This document shows, piece after piece, positions 28,468 through 36,724 of a stretch of 64,000 bases of DNA. Positions within the stretch are counted from its first letter, which is position 1; every line of letters starts with the position of its first letter. Origin of the DNA: CBDIHP01 sp965279195 (lineage in GTDB: Bacteria; Planctomycetota; Planctomycetia; Isosphaerales; Isosphaeraceae); NCBI GenBank assembly GCA_965279195.1, contig CBDIHP010000047.1:434001-498000 (forward strand). Reading direction: 5' to 3'. Position numbers and translations under genes: made by a program. Below the pieces are notes generated by a model. The model was not told the DNA's origin, did not search any database, and saw only the letters and a list, made by a program, of their open reading frames with translations.

Positions 28468-29667
28468 CTACCTCGCGGCCCTGAGGCACAAATCCTCGAA
28501 CTGCTTCGCGACGATTTCGGAGCGGAATCGGTTGTTCACGAGATCATAGGCCGATTGGGCCAGTCTCTCGCGGCGGTCGCGGTCGTTCAGGAGCGAGATC
28601 AGGTCGGCGGCGAAGGATCCGGCGGTGTCGGCCAGGAGGATGTGCTCGCCGGGGGTGAGGGGCAAGCCCTCCGCGCCGATGGTGGTGCTGACGACGGCCT
28701 TGCGCATGGCCATGGCCTCGAAGATCTTGAGCCGGGTGCCGCCGCCGACGAGGATGGGCACGACCGACACGGCCGCGCCGGCGATGTAGGGGCGGGTGTC
28801 GGGCACCTTGCCGACGACCTCGATGCCGTCGGTGCCGCTGAGGGCCTCGATGTCCGGCGGCGGGGTCCGGCCGACGACCTGGAACGTCGCGTCCGGCCGG
28901 GCCTTGCGGACGATCGGCCAGACGTCCTTCGCGAAGTAGCGGATCGCCTGCTGGTTCGGGAACCAGTCCATCGAGCCGACGAACACCACCTTGCGCGGGT
29001 CCTCGGCCGCCTCGACCGCGTCGGGCCGGAAGTAGTCGGTGTCGACGGCCGTGTCGATGGCCGCGACGTGGTCCCAGCCGAAGTCCCGCTCGAAGATCGC
29101 CTTATCCGGCTCGCTGATGGCGATGACCGAGGTGAACTTCCGCCCGGTCTCGGATTCGAATTTGTGCATCTTCTTCCATTGCAGGCGCATGTAGGCCCGC
29201 ATGGGGAGGCTGCCGCGCCCCGCCGCGCGCTGGAGGATCTGGGCCTCGACGTTGTGCTGGAACAGCACCGTGGCCGCCCCCGGCAGCCCCTCGGCGTGGC
29301 GGGCCATCTGGACGCAGTCGGCGATGACCAGGTCGAAGGGCGTCTCGGCGTGGAGTCTTCGCGCGACCTCGTGCAAGGCGGGGTCGTAGTTGCGGTCGAC
29401 GGTGAACGGCCGGGGGGAGGCGAGGTTCTTCAGCAGATCGCCATAGAACGCGACGCTGCCGCGCTTCGACTCCCGGGCCGGGGTCGTCTCGACCTTGAGC
29501 CCGAGCGCCTCCATCTTCTTGACCCCCTCCTCCTCGCCCGGCCGGAGGTTGCAGAGGTAGGTCACGTCGTGCGACTTCGCCAGGTGCCGCAGGACGTTGA
29601 GCGCCCGGATCTTGCCGCCGGTGTCGTGGGGGAAGAGGACCTGCTTGTGGATGAACAGGATGCGCAA
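28468..29667 (-). CDS. Glycosyltransferase family 4 (GT-B fold)
   Basis: A glycosyltransferase of about 399 residues, building sugar polymers or glycoconjugates at the cytoplasmic face. The N-terminal Rossmann half opens RILFIHKQVLFPHDTGGKIR and ALNVLRHLAKSHDVTYLCNL, then LVIADCVQMARHA and LFQHNVEAQIL. The C-terminal donor-binding half has KVVFVGSMDWFPNQQAIRYF, TFQVVGRTPPPDI, VVGKVPDTRPYIAGAAVSVV and VPILVGGGTRLKIFEAMAMR, with the E-x7-E type signature where the acid after RLKIFE contacts the nucleotide sugar. Start taken as TTG at 29667 because that gives the family's usual RILFI opening; a GTG at 29736 is an alternative. It stands alone, so the acceptor cannot be inferred. Confidence 0.88.
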   Translation of the reverse strand: MRILFIHKQVLFPHDTGGKIRALNVLRHLAKSHDVTYLCNLRPGEEEGVKKMEALGLKVETTPARESKRGSVAFYGDLLKNLASPRPFTVDRNYDPALHEVARRLHAETPFDLVIADCVQMARHAEGLPGAATVLFQHNVEAQILQRAAGRGSLPMRAYMRLQWKKMHKFESETGRKFTSVIAISEPDKAIFERDFGWDHVAAIDTAVDTDYFRPDAVEAAEDPRKVVFVGSMDWFPNQQAIRYFAKDVWPIVRKARPDATFQVVGRTPPPDIEALSGTDGIEVVGKVPDTRPYIAGAAVSVVPILVGGGTRLKIFEAMAMRKAVVSTTIGAEGLPLTPGEHILLADTAGSFAADLISLLNDRDRRERLAQSAYDLVNNRFRSEIVAKQFEDLCLRAAR

Positions 29668-30117
29668 GGGAGTGTCCCGTCGGGAGGCGGAGCGGAGCGG
29701 GGGAGGGCGGCCGGCGGTCCGTATTGTACCCGCCACATTCCCCCCGCTTCAATCTCACCGGGTTTGCCCAGACGCCCCTGTTAACCGCAGGCGACATCGC
29801 CCCCCTCTGGAGTGCGGCCGTCCGCCTGCCGCTTCGGGACGCCCCCGTCCGGATCTGGCTCCGTGGATCGACCGAGGCGCGTTTCTTGTGAGAGTTGAGA
29901 GCGGCCGCCGAACTGTTGCACTCCAGGAGAGCTGGGCGCGATGGACGGCGGGGTGCCAAAATACCACGGCTGTGCATCGGTTTTTTACGAAAGCCTTGCG
30001 GAAAACCCCTGGAAACTGGCAATATATTATGTCACTTCGGCCCCGATCCGTCATTGGGCCATCCGTCCTACCTCGGTCGCTCTCCGACCTCCTTCCCTCT
30101 TTTATCAGGATGCGAGA
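29668..30117. repeat. Intergenic region with a large first-family repeat
   Basis: The gap between divergent genes. A GGAGTGCGGCCGTCCGCCTG arm at about 29808 and GCGGCCGCCGAACTGTTGCA followed by CTCC at about 29905-29928 form an inverted pair around 100 bases. The AT-rich stretch AATATATTATG near 30021-30031 is the likeliest promoter -10 area of the DUF1559 gene, but no paired -35 could be fixed. Confidence 0.5.
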
Positions 30118-31227
30118 ATGAAACTGCGTCGCAGAGGTTTTACCCTCATCGAGCTCCTGGTCGTGATCGCGATCATCGCGGTCCTGATCGCCCTGCTGCT
30201 GCCCGCCGTGCAGTCGGCCCGCGAGGCTGCCCGCCGCTCCCAGTGCGTGAACAATCTGAAGCAGGTCGCCCTGGCCGCCCTGAACTTCGAGAGCACGTAC
30301 AGCAACCTGCCCCCGGGCAACGGCCCTTGCGGCACCGCCGAGGCCCCGACCACCAGTACCTGTGGCGGCCGCGCCACCCCGCTGGCCCTGGTCCTGCAGT
30401 ACGTGGAGAACTCCGCCGTCTACTCCGCATTCAACTTCCAGATCAACCTCAACGTCTTCGGGCCCACCGCGGAGAACTTCACCGCCCAGACCGCGATCGT
30501 CTCGTCTTTCGTGTGCCCGTCCGACCCGGTTGCCCAGAAGATGGATGGGATCATCGCCTACGCGAACTACGTCGCCAGCACCGGCAACACCGCCTCGTCG
30601 GAGTTCGGCAGCGCATTCGCATTCCAGGAGCCCCTCACGGAGCGCCTGGGCATCTTCAATTTCCAGATCGATCGGACATCTCCCCGGTTCCTGCCCGGCC
30701 AGACCACGGTCAACCCGAAGTACCGCGAGGCCATCGGGGCCGTCAAGCTCGCCCAGATCACCGACGGGACGAGCAACACCGCGATGTTCTCCGAGACCCG
30801 CCGCGGCAAGAGCGCCGCCTCGACCCTGGCCGCCTCCGGGGTCTCGACGGACGATCCGCTGAACGTCTACATCTCGAGCCAGGTGATCGACAACTTCGTC
30901 ACCCCGCTGGCCGACTCCGGCGGGTGCAAGTACTTGATGACGAACTACAGCACGCGCATCTACTACCGCGGCCAGCAGTACTACCGGTCGCTCCCCCAGA
31001 ACGGCTACTACAGCCACACCCTGACCCCCAACAGCAAGTTCTTCGACTGCGGGTCGTCCAACTTCGTCCAGTCCCACTCGGCCGCCCGTAGCTATCACCC
31101 CGGCGGCGTCAATTCGGCGAACTGCGACGGCTCCGTCCGGTTCGTCAAGGACTCGATCAACGCGAACGTCTGGCGTGCCATCGGTAGCCGTCAGGGGGGC
31201 GAGATCATCAGCGCCGACAGTCTCTGA
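30118..31227 (+). CDS. DUF1559 domain, pilin-like secreted protein (1)
   Basis: A 369-residue member of the DUF1559 family, which is very abundant in planctomycetes. The N-terminus MKLRRRGFTLIELLVVIAII is a type IV pilin/pseudopilin prepilin signal (cleaved between Gly and Phe, Glu5 present), and the hydrophobic helix continues to LLLPAVQSAREAARRSQC. The DUF1559 body follows with NNLKQVALAALNFEST and PPGNG, and ends with SYHPGGVNSANCDGSVRFVK and ISADSL, the family's C-terminal signature. These are thought to be assembled or secreted by a type II/IV-like machinery; their role is unknown. Start ATG 30118 (GCGAGA upstream). The nucleotide sequence of the first 60 or so bases after the Met region is almost identical to the third copy at 33455. 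Confidence 0.93.
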   Translation: MKLRRRGFTLIELLVVIAIIAVLIALLLPAVQSAREAARRSQCVNNLKQVALAALNFESTYSNLPPGNGPCGTAEAPTTSTCGGRATPLALVLQYVENSAVYSAFNFQINLNVFGPTAENFTAQTAIVSSFVCPSDPVAQKMDGIIAYANYVASTGNTASSEFGSAFAFQEPLTERLGIFNFQIDRTSPRFLPGQTTVNPKYREAIGAVKLAQITDGTSNTAMFSETRRGKSAASTLAASGVSTDDPLNVYISSQVIDNFVTPLADSGGCKYLMTNYSTRIYYRGQQYYRSLPQNGYYSHTLTPNSKFFDCGSSNFVQSHSAARSYHPGGVNSANCDGSVRFVKDSINANVWRAIGSRQGGEIISADSL

Positions 31228-31234
31228 TCACCGC

Positions 31235-31269
31235 GCCGGCCCGACCCCGCCGGGCGGGGCCGGGCCGGC
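31235..31269. terminator. GC-rich hairpin after DUF1559 gene
   Basis: GCCGGCCCGACCCCGCC pairs with GGGCGGGGCCGGGCCGGC (one mismatch), eight bases past the stop codon. No T-run follows, so termination is inferred from position. Confidence 0.6.
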
Positions 31270-31342
31270 GGTCGGTCGTTGAGGCGGGTGGGCGAAGTCC
31301 CTTTCCCGAGGCGCCCACCCTAGTCGCTCCAGGAGCTCCAGC

Positions 31343-31792
31343 ATGCTGATCCGGTCCGCCGCGGCCCGCGCCGCGACCTTCCTCCTCGTCGCCTCGTCCC
31401 TGCTCGCCGCCGGCTGCGGCGGCGGCAACGCCCCGGTGACCGAGGGACAGTTTCGAGACACCAACCTCCTCGACGTCGGCGAACTCCTGCGGGCCTATCA
31501 GATCCAGAAGGGTAAGCCGCCCAAGAGTTTCGCGGACATCCAGGCGCTGCCGTCTCTGGAGATGTCGGCCCCGATGGGCTTCGAGCGCGTCCGGTCCGGG
31601 GACGTCGTCGTCCTCTGGGACGCCGCCCTGCCCGACACCGGGGAGGAGATCGGGAAGACGCCCGACGAGCGAATTCTCGCCTATGTGAAAGAGGCACCCG
31701 AGAAGGGCGGCTCCGTGCTGCTTCTCAACCGGACCCTCAAGCAGCTGACGGCCGACGAGTTCAAGGCCGCGCCCAAGGCCGGCGGGAAGTAA
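31343..31792 (+). CDS. Putative lipoprotein of unknown function
   Basis: A 149-residue protein with a lipoprotein signal (basic start, hydrophobic stretch, lipobox LLAAGC with the lipid-attached Cys near residue 25). The mature part is short and helical and includes QFRDTNLLDVGELLRAYQIQ then KGKPPKSFADIQALPSLEMS, and a strand-turn segment GFERVRSGDVVVLWDAALPD. I do not recognise the family. It follows the DUF1559 gene closely on the same strand, a pairing often seen in planctomycetes, and might be a helper for that protein on the outer face. A GGAGCTCC-containing hairpin precedes the start; GGAGCTCCAGC provides the ribosome site. Confidence 0.75.
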   Translation: MLIRSAAARAATFLLVASSLLAAGCGGGNAPVTEGQFRDTNLLDVGELLRAYQIQKGKPPKSFADIQALPSLEMSAPMGFERVRSGDVVVLWDAALPDTGEEIGKTPDERILAYVKEAPEKGGSVLLLNRTLKQLTADEFKAAPKAGGK

Positions 31793-31962
31793 GGCGGGAT
31801 CCGGACCGCGCATCGCGAAAGGTGCCCGCGGGTTTCCGTCCTCGGAAACCCCGGATCCAGCGCGGCCGGTCCCTGTTCGCCGGGGTGGCCCCGCCGGGGT
31901 CTCTTGGACGAGACCCGCGGGCCCCCTCGCCGGCGCGTCATCCGCGTCCGTCGGTGGGGGGA

Positions 31963-32991
31963 TCAGAGGCTGTCGGCGGAGACGACCTCGCCGCCCTGGA
32001 CGGTGCCGATGGCGCGCCAGGTGGTGCCCTGGATGGTGCTCTTGACGAACCGGACGGATCCGTCGCCGAGCAGGGCGTTGACGCCGCCGGGGTGGTAGCT
32101 GCGGGCGGTGAGGGCGGCGTAGGTCGGGCCCCCCTGGACCGGCAGGCGGGTCATCAGGTCGAGGTCGGCCTTGTTGGTCGGGTTCAGGATGATCTTGTTG
32201 GGCGGCCAGGCGGTGGTCACGCCCGTCTCCTGGGTGTTGCCGTCCACCCACGCGGTGTGCCCCTGGCCGGGGGTGCCGCTGCACGTCGAGCCGAGGTACT
32301 CGGGCGCGATCGAGAACGGGTCGCCGTCGGGGGAGGGGATCATGGTCGGGTCGGGGATCTTCGAGAAGATCGCGCCCGTGCGGCAGATCGGCTGGTACAC
32401 CTTCACGTCGGTGGCCATCATCGTGTTGCTGGTGCCGTCGGTGAACTCGGCGATCCGGCGGCTGAGGTTGGGGGCGAAGACGCCGCGGGTGTTGGGGGCG
32501 TTGAACCCGTTCCACACGAACCACTCGCCGGCGTTGAAGCCGTAGCTGGTGACGCTCGCCGTGCCGAACGGGAAGGTCGTGCGCGCCGCCGCGTTGGGGT
32601 CGCTGGGGCAGGTGAAGAAGGCGACCGCCGAGCCGACGACCGTGGCGTTCTGCGCCGACCGGTGGTCGTTGATGAAGTTGATGGCGTCGAACATGACGCC
32701 CTGCTCCATGAACGCCAGGATCCGCGCGTGGACGCCGAACCCGTTGCGCCAGACGACCGTGTTGCCCGTCCCCTGGAGGATGTTCGAGGGGGGGAACGCC
32801 CCGGCGACGCTCTCGTAGTTGTGCAGCCCCAGACCGATCTGCTTGAGGTTGTTGGTGCACTGGATCCGGCGGGCCGCCTCGCGCGCGCTCTGCACGGCGG
32901 GGAGCAGCAGCGCGATCAGCACGGCGATGATCGCGATCACGACGAGCAATTCGATGAGCGTGAATCCGGACCCGCGGCGCCGCGTACTCAT
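31963..32991 (-). CDS. DUF1559 domain, pilin-like secreted protein (2)
   Basis: A 342-residue DUF1559 protein on the opposite strand from copies 1 and 3. The prepilin signal is MSTRRRGSGFTLIELLVVIA and the helix continues to LLLPAVQSAREAARRIQC. The body has TNNLKQIGLGLHNYESVAGA and FPPSN, and ends with SYHPGGVNALLGDGSVRFVK and VVSADSL. Its nucleotide sequence in the signal region differs from the other two copies at many third positions, so the copies are old. It is convergent with the lipoprotein gene and divergent from copy 3. The gap between 31793 and 31962 carries an inverted GAAACCCGCGGGCACC-type repeat. Confidence 0.92.
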   Translation of the reverse strand: MSTRRRGSGFTLIELLVVIAIIAVLIALLLPAVQSAREAARRIQCTNNLKQIGLGLHNYESVAGAFPPSNILQGTGNTVVWRNGFGVHARILAFMEQGVMFDAINFINDHRSAQNATVVGSAVAFFTCPSDPNAAARTTFPFGTASVTSYGFNAGEWFVWNGFNAPNTRGVFAPNLSRRIAEFTDGTSNTMMATDVKVYQPICRTGAIFSKIPDPTMIPSPDGDPFSIAPEYLGSTCSGTPGQGHTAWVDGNTQETGVTTAWPPNKIILNPTNKADLDLMTRLPVQGGPTYAALTARSYHPGGVNALLGDGSVRFVKSTIQGTTWRAIGTVQGGEVVSADSL

Positions 32992-33454
32992 GGATGGGGA
33001 CCTCGATCATGGAGGCATGGAGATTTCCACGGATCCACTGTTCCATACGGAAACCCTACCGTCAAGGAAGGCTGCGCGGATTGGTGGGGCTGTGCGACCG
33101 GCGGGGAATGCAGTGATAAAGAAACCATTGCATATCAGGGGGTGGATTGCTTGAGGACGTTCGTATCCATCGCTCCGGTCGGGTCGGTGATGCGTCGCGG
33201 CAACGCCGCGGGGCGGGGGGCGGGAAATGAAGGGTTTTTGAGGTCGGCCCTTGCCATGCATCCAAAAGTCGGATATTCCGGAGGACCGCATCGAACGTAC
33301 GCTCCTCCTCAGCGCCACGGTCGGGTTGCGACCCCGTCGCACCTTTCATCCCTGCCTGCCTCTCCTTCCCTCTCATCATCGAGTCGGTCCAGGGCCTCTT
33401 TTCCCTCCTCCTCCTCCTCTGCGCGCCCGGTCGCCTACCGGGGAAGGTCCAATC
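32992..33454. other. Divergent promoter region between two DUF1559 genes
   Basis: 463 bases. No ORF with coding character. AT-richer patches at 33040-33150 (GATAAAGAAACCATTGCATA) and 33220-33270 are the likely promoter locations for the two divergent genes, but no canonical -10/-35 pair was certain. Confidence 0.4.
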
Positions 33455-34486
33455 ATGCGTTCTCGTCGCGGTTTTACCCTCATCGAGCTCCTGGTCGTGA
33501 TCGCGATCATCGCGGTCCTGATCGCGCTGCTGCTCCCCGCCGTGCAGGCCGCCCGCGAGGCCGCCCGCCGCGCCCAGTGCACCAACAACCTCAAGCAGAT
33601 GGGGTTGGCGATGCACAACTACGAGTCCACGAACAGCTCGTTCCCGCCGGCGAAGCTTTATTCGGCCGGCACCACGACCACCTCGAACGACCCGGCCGGC
33701 CAGGGCCTGGTCCTGAACACGACTGCGTTCACCATGATCCTGAGTTTCATGGAACAGCAGCCGATGTACAACGCCTACAACTTCTCGCTGCCGTCGTGCC
33801 CCTCGACGAACTCGGGCATCAACGTCAACGTCGTCGGCGGCCCGACCTCGTACCTGGCCAACACCACGGTCACCTCGTCGAACATCGCCAGCTTCCTCTG
33901 CCCGTCGGACGTCGTGCTGCCGCCGATGAACAACGGCACCGTGTCGACCACCGTCGGCGCGTACAACGGCGCCAACTCGGCCCGCTGCAGCTACCTGCTG
34001 CCCTGCACCCGGTACTACGAGACCTACAACTCGCGGTTCCTGTCCTCCCGCCCCTCCGACACCGCGATCTTCTCGGGCAGCGACTGGTCGAGCACCATCG
34101 CCGCCATCAAGGACGGCACCAGCAACACCATCCTGGTGCACGAGTCGCGCCTGGAGAAGACGGCCGTGCAGTACGGCGGCTACTGGGGCCAGGGCCTCTG
34201 GACCTCGACCCACGCCCTGACCTATGACCCGAATCCCGCCAGCGCGTCGTACTCGGTGAACTGGTCGTCCACCATGCCGAACAACCCGGCCACCATCGCC
34301 CAGGTCGCCAACAACCCCCGCCGGCTCGGCTACGCCTGGTCGATCTCCAGCCAGCACCCCGGCGGCGTCAACTGCGCCTTCGCCGACGGCACCGTCCGGT
34401 TCGTGAAGAACTCGATCAACCCCTCGATCTGGTTCGCCATCCAGACCATGGGCAACGGCGAGACCGTCAGCGCCGACTCCTACTGA
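33455..34486 (+). CDS. DUF1559 domain, pilin-like secreted protein (3)
   Basis: A 343-residue DUF1559 protein with prepilin signal MRSRRGFTLIELLVVIAIIA, helix to LLLPAVQAAREAARRAQC, body (TNNLKQMGLAMHNYESTNSS) and C-terminal SSQHPGGVNCAFADGTVRFV with VSADSY. The start at 33455 has GGGGAAGG upstream. A stretch of about 56 bases in the prepilin region is identical to copy 1 (30118), apart from single changes nearby, which is far more than protein constraint needs and suggests recent duplication or gene conversion. Followed by a strong hairpin and a lipoprotein gene, probably cotranscribed or partly terminated. Confidence 0.93.
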   Translation: MRSRRGFTLIELLVVIAIIAVLIALLLPAVQAAREAARRAQCTNNLKQMGLAMHNYESTNSSFPPAKLYSAGTTTTSNDPAGQGLVLNTTAFTMILSFMEQQPMYNAYNFSLPSCPSTNSGINVNVVGGPTSYLANTTVTSSNIASFLCPSDVVLPPMNNGTVSTTVGAYNGANSARCSYLLPCTRYYETYNSRFLSSRPSDTAIFSGSDWSSTIAAIKDGTSNTILVHESRLEKTAVQYGGYWGQGLWTSTHALTYDPNPASASYSVNWSSTMPNNPATIAQVANNPRRLGYAWSISSQHPGGVNCAFADGTVRFVKNSINPSIWFAIQTMGNGETVSADSY

Positions 34487-34501
34487 GCCCACCCGGTCTC
34501 A

Positions 34502-34536
34502 CGCCCGGCGCGCCCGAATTCGGGCCGCGCCGGGCG
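34502..34536. terminator. Hairpin after DUF1559 gene
   Basis: CGCCCGGCGCG and CGCGCCGGGCG pair around an inner CCCGAATTCGGG, giving an almost continuous 17-bp stem 15 bases after the stop. Confidence 0.65.
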
Positions 34537-34603
34537 GCCCGATCCGACGACGCCGGCCATCGCCACTCCCCCGATCCCGACCCCTCGGACTTTGCATCCA
34601 GCC

Positions 34604-35116
34604 ATGAAGATTCGTATCACCATCGCCGCCACCCTGGCCGTCGCCCTGGCCCCGCTGGCTTCCGGCTGCGGCGAGGGCGGGCCCGCCCTCGTCTCCGTCT
34701 CCGGCACCGTCACCATCAACGGCAAGCCCCTCGAAGGCGCGATCGTCCAGTTCGTCCCCGACCCCGCCGTGAACAAGGAGGGCCGGACCGCCGAGGACAT
34801 CACCGGGCCCGAGGGCAACTACAAGCTCATGACCGGCGGCCGATCCGGCATCGTCCCGGGCAAGTACAACGTCAACGTCACCAAGGCCGCCGTCGCCGTC
34901 TCGTCCAAGGTCGCCGAGCAGTTCAAGGACGACCCGTTCATGGCGCAGATGTCGAGCAACCCCCCCACCGCCGGCAACGCCAAGCCCAAGAACGCCTCCG
35001 AGGCCATCGAGTTCAAGGTCGAGCGCGAGGTCCCCGCCGGCGGCGGCGTCCAGGACATCGACGTCAAGGCCACCTCCAAGGCCGCCGCCAAGGCCGAGGC
35101 CCCCAAGGCCCCCTGA
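34604..35116 (+). CDS. Carboxypeptidase-regulatory-like lipoprotein
   Basis: A 170-residue lipoprotein. Start ATG 34604 gives MKIRITIAATLAVALAPLAS with lipobox LASGC (lipidated Cys22). The mature part opens VSVSGTVTINGKPLEGAIVQ then FVPDPA, and continues NYKLMTGGRSGIVPGKYNVN, the transthyretin-like beta-sandwich (carboxypeptidase regulatory-like) motif used in many planctomycete surface proteins that follow DUF1559 genes. It ends in a Lys/Ala-rich tail. A TTG four codons upstream would extend it without helping. Probably sits on the outer leaflet or periplasmic face next to the DUF1559 product. The following palindrome terminates both this gene and the convergent one. Confidence 0.85.
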   Translation: MKIRITIAATLAVALAPLASGCGEGGPALVSVSGTVTINGKPLEGAIVQFVPDPAVNKEGRTAEDITGPEGNYKLMTGGRSGIVPGKYNVNVTKAAVAVSSKVAEQFKDDPFMAQMSSNPPTAGNAKPKNASEAIEFKVEREVPAGGGVQDIDVKATSKAAAKAEAPKAP

Positions 35117-35124
35117 CCGCCCCT

Positions 35125-35212
35125 TCGGAGCGCGGCAGTCCGGCTGCCGCTTTTCTTCCCCCGTCGCTCGCCCCGCCCCAGCAAAGCGGCAGCCGGACTG
35201 CCGCACTCCGAA
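35125..35212. repeat. Paired-arm palindrome between convergent genes
   Basis: GGAGCGCGGCAGTCCGGCTG at 35127 pairs with GCAGCCGGACTGCCGCACTCC ending at 35209, with one mismatch (first 20 bases of each shown). It begins 9 bases after one stop and ends 7 bases before the other, the clearest case of this family as a bidirectional terminator. Confidence 0.8.
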
Positions 35213-35216
35213 GGTC

Positions 35217-35864
35217 TCAGCCCGCCACCAGCCGACGGGCCAGATCGACCACCCCGGCCGCAAGCGCCGGATCCACCTCGCCCGGCATGAGCCCGCGGAC
35301 GACCCGCGCCCGGACCGTCCCGGCCTCGCGGACGCGGTCGAACTCCTCGCGGGACAGGTCGCCGAGGCTGTAGAGCATCCGGACCCGCTCGACCGGGCCG
35401 GCCCCGGCCCAGCCCCGCGAGCCGGCCGGGGCGGGCAGCCGCCGCAGGGCCGCCTCGAACCCCGCCAGGGCCGCCACGCAGCCGAGCCCCGCCTCGCCGG
35501 CCGCCGCCAGCTCGCCCGCGCGGGCCAGCAGCCCCGAGAGTTCCTCCGCCGAGGGCTCGACGCCCCCGCGCGCCGCCCGGTCGAGGTCATCCCCCGCGCC
35601 CAGCAGGATCAAATCCAGCCGCCAGCCCGGCCGGGCCTCCAGGGCCTCCGCCAGCCGCGCCACGCCCGGGTCCCTCGCCAGCTCCCCCCGGTCCCGGAGC
35701 GCCTCGACGACCACCCCCTCCCGCCCCCGCGTCGCGATCAGGTCGGGCGCGAACCCCGCCAGGAACGGCGGCAGGTCCCCCCCTTGCGGGTGCACGACCA
35801 CCTCATACCCCTCCTCCCGATACTGCCGGGCCACGCCGGAGATCGTCGATGTTTCGAGATCCAT
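35217..35864 (-). CDS. REase_AHJR-like domain protein
   Basis: A 215-residue protein. The first 60 residues (MDLETSTISGVARQYREEGY, EVVVHPQGGDLPPFLAGFAP, DLIATRGREGVVVEALR) match the REase_AHJR-like (restriction endonuclease-fold) N-terminal domain: a helix, the strand VVVHP, and PDLI-x-G-V-V-E. In related sequences the last motif reads VVVEVKxR with the catalytic Lys; here it is VVVEALRD, so the Lys position may be lost or shifted. The remainder is Ala/Leu-rich helical, with RMLYSLGDLSREEFDRVREA near the end, a tail arrangement reminiscent of HEPN-like or scaffold segments. The start at 35864 has GGGCGAGGAC-type purine stretch upstream. No partner enzyme next to it except the divergent HEPN-like gene. 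Confidence 0.65.
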   Translation of the reverse strand: MDLETSTISGVARQYREEGYEVVVHPQGGDLPPFLAGFAPDLIATRGREGVVVEALRDRGELARDPGVARLAEALEARPGWRLDLILLGAGDDLDRAARGGVEPSAEELSGLLARAGELAAAGEAGLGCVAALAGFEAALRRLPAPAGSRGWAGAGPVERVRMLYSLGDLSREEFDRVREAGTVRARVVRGLMPGEVDPALAAGVVDLARRLVAG

Positions 35865-35881
35865 GTCCTCGCCCGGGGAGC

Positions 35882-35914
35882 TTAACCTGTGAGTTCAAAC
35901 CAGGAACAGGTTAT
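35882..35914. promoter_or_regulatory. Inverted repeat in the divergent intergenic region
   Basis: AACCTGT and ACAGGTT, 16 bases apart, lie between the two divergent genes near the start of the REase_AHJR-like gene and might be a regulator-binding site shared by both. Confidence 0.35.
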
Positions 35915-36008
35915 CGCCTCTATAGTGCTGGATGGTCCGTCGATGTTAATCTAGGTGACTTTTCTATGGACATCAAAGTTCTCAAGTGACTTTGGATGAT
36001 CGAGTACA

Positions 36009-36659
36009 ATGGCGATCAAGGGTTTCGGGATGTTCATGAGGCTCCTGCGGGCCGGGCACACCCCGGACCAGCTTGGACTCCAAGGGAGCACCGGGAATGT
36101 GACCCGATGGGAGGCCCGTCACAAACTCGCGAGGAACTTTCGAGGTCTTCAAGTCGACGAATTGTCCGACGAAACCCTCAAGGGATACAATGCATTTCTG
36201 CAGGTATTTCTGACGCATTCCGCGATGGAACTATACGTGCCCCTCGTCCGACTCGATGACAAGACTCTCGAAACTCATCTTGCCCCATTCGAACCTGAGA
36301 AAGCGTTGCGTGAGTTCTTCCAGCACGATCGCTCGGGTCAATTGTTCGACTTCCTCCATGAACGGTTGAATCCCAAACTCAAGGCTCGCCTGACGGCTTG
36401 CCGCGAGGGTCAATGCGCGAACATCTTCCACGTCTCCGCGTCGATCCGTCACATCTTCGCCCATGGCCATCTGACGGCCCATTCCAACAAACTGAAGCCG
36501 GCGCGGATCGCGAAGGCATGCCTCCCCGTTTCGACCTTGCTGCTCGACTTCATGGACGCCGATTTCACACGCAGGGTGACATCCTACTGGTTGTCTCTCA
36601 ATCAATCGACTAAACAGGGTTCAGAGACCGGTTCGCCTCTCAAATCTGGTCCGCAATAG
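36009..36659 (+). CDS. HEPN-like hypothetical protein, atypically low GC
   Basis: A 216-residue, mostly helical protein. GYNAFLQVFLTHSAMELYVP and ASIRHIFAHGHLTAHSN are its best conserved-looking parts; the second has an R-x4-H arrangement (RHIFAH) as in HEPN RNase domains, which often work as toxins or defence RNases. GC is clearly below that of neighbours. The gene is divergent from the REase_AHJR-like gene, 144 bp away. Its last codons (TKQGSETGSPLKSGPQ then TAG) are supplied by an 18-bp palindromic repeat copy, so the C-terminus may be altered by insertion of the repeat. HEPN assignment is from motif alone and could be wrong. Confidence 0.55.
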   Translation: MAIKGFGMFMRLLRAGHTPDQLGLQGSTGNVTRWEARHKLARNFRGLQVDELSDETLKGYNAFLQVFLTHSAMELYVPLVRLDDKTLETHLAPFEPEKALREFFQHDRSGQLFDFLHERLNPKLKARLTACREGQCANIFHVSASIRHIFAHGHLTAHSNKLKPARIAKACLPVSTLLLDFMDADFTRRVTSYWLSLNQSTKQGSETGSPLKSGPQ

Positions 36660-36665
36660 CGGACC
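36648..36665. repeat. GGTCCGCAATAGCGGACC palindrome, copy 1
   Basis: An 18-bp hairpin-forming sequence (7-bp arms, AATA loop) that contains the stop codon of the preceding gene. Confidence 0.75.
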
Positions 36666-36724
36666 CTACGGGCCTGAACGCACCGCCTTCGTGGATTGTC
36701 CCAGGGCCCGCGGAGGGATCCCCC

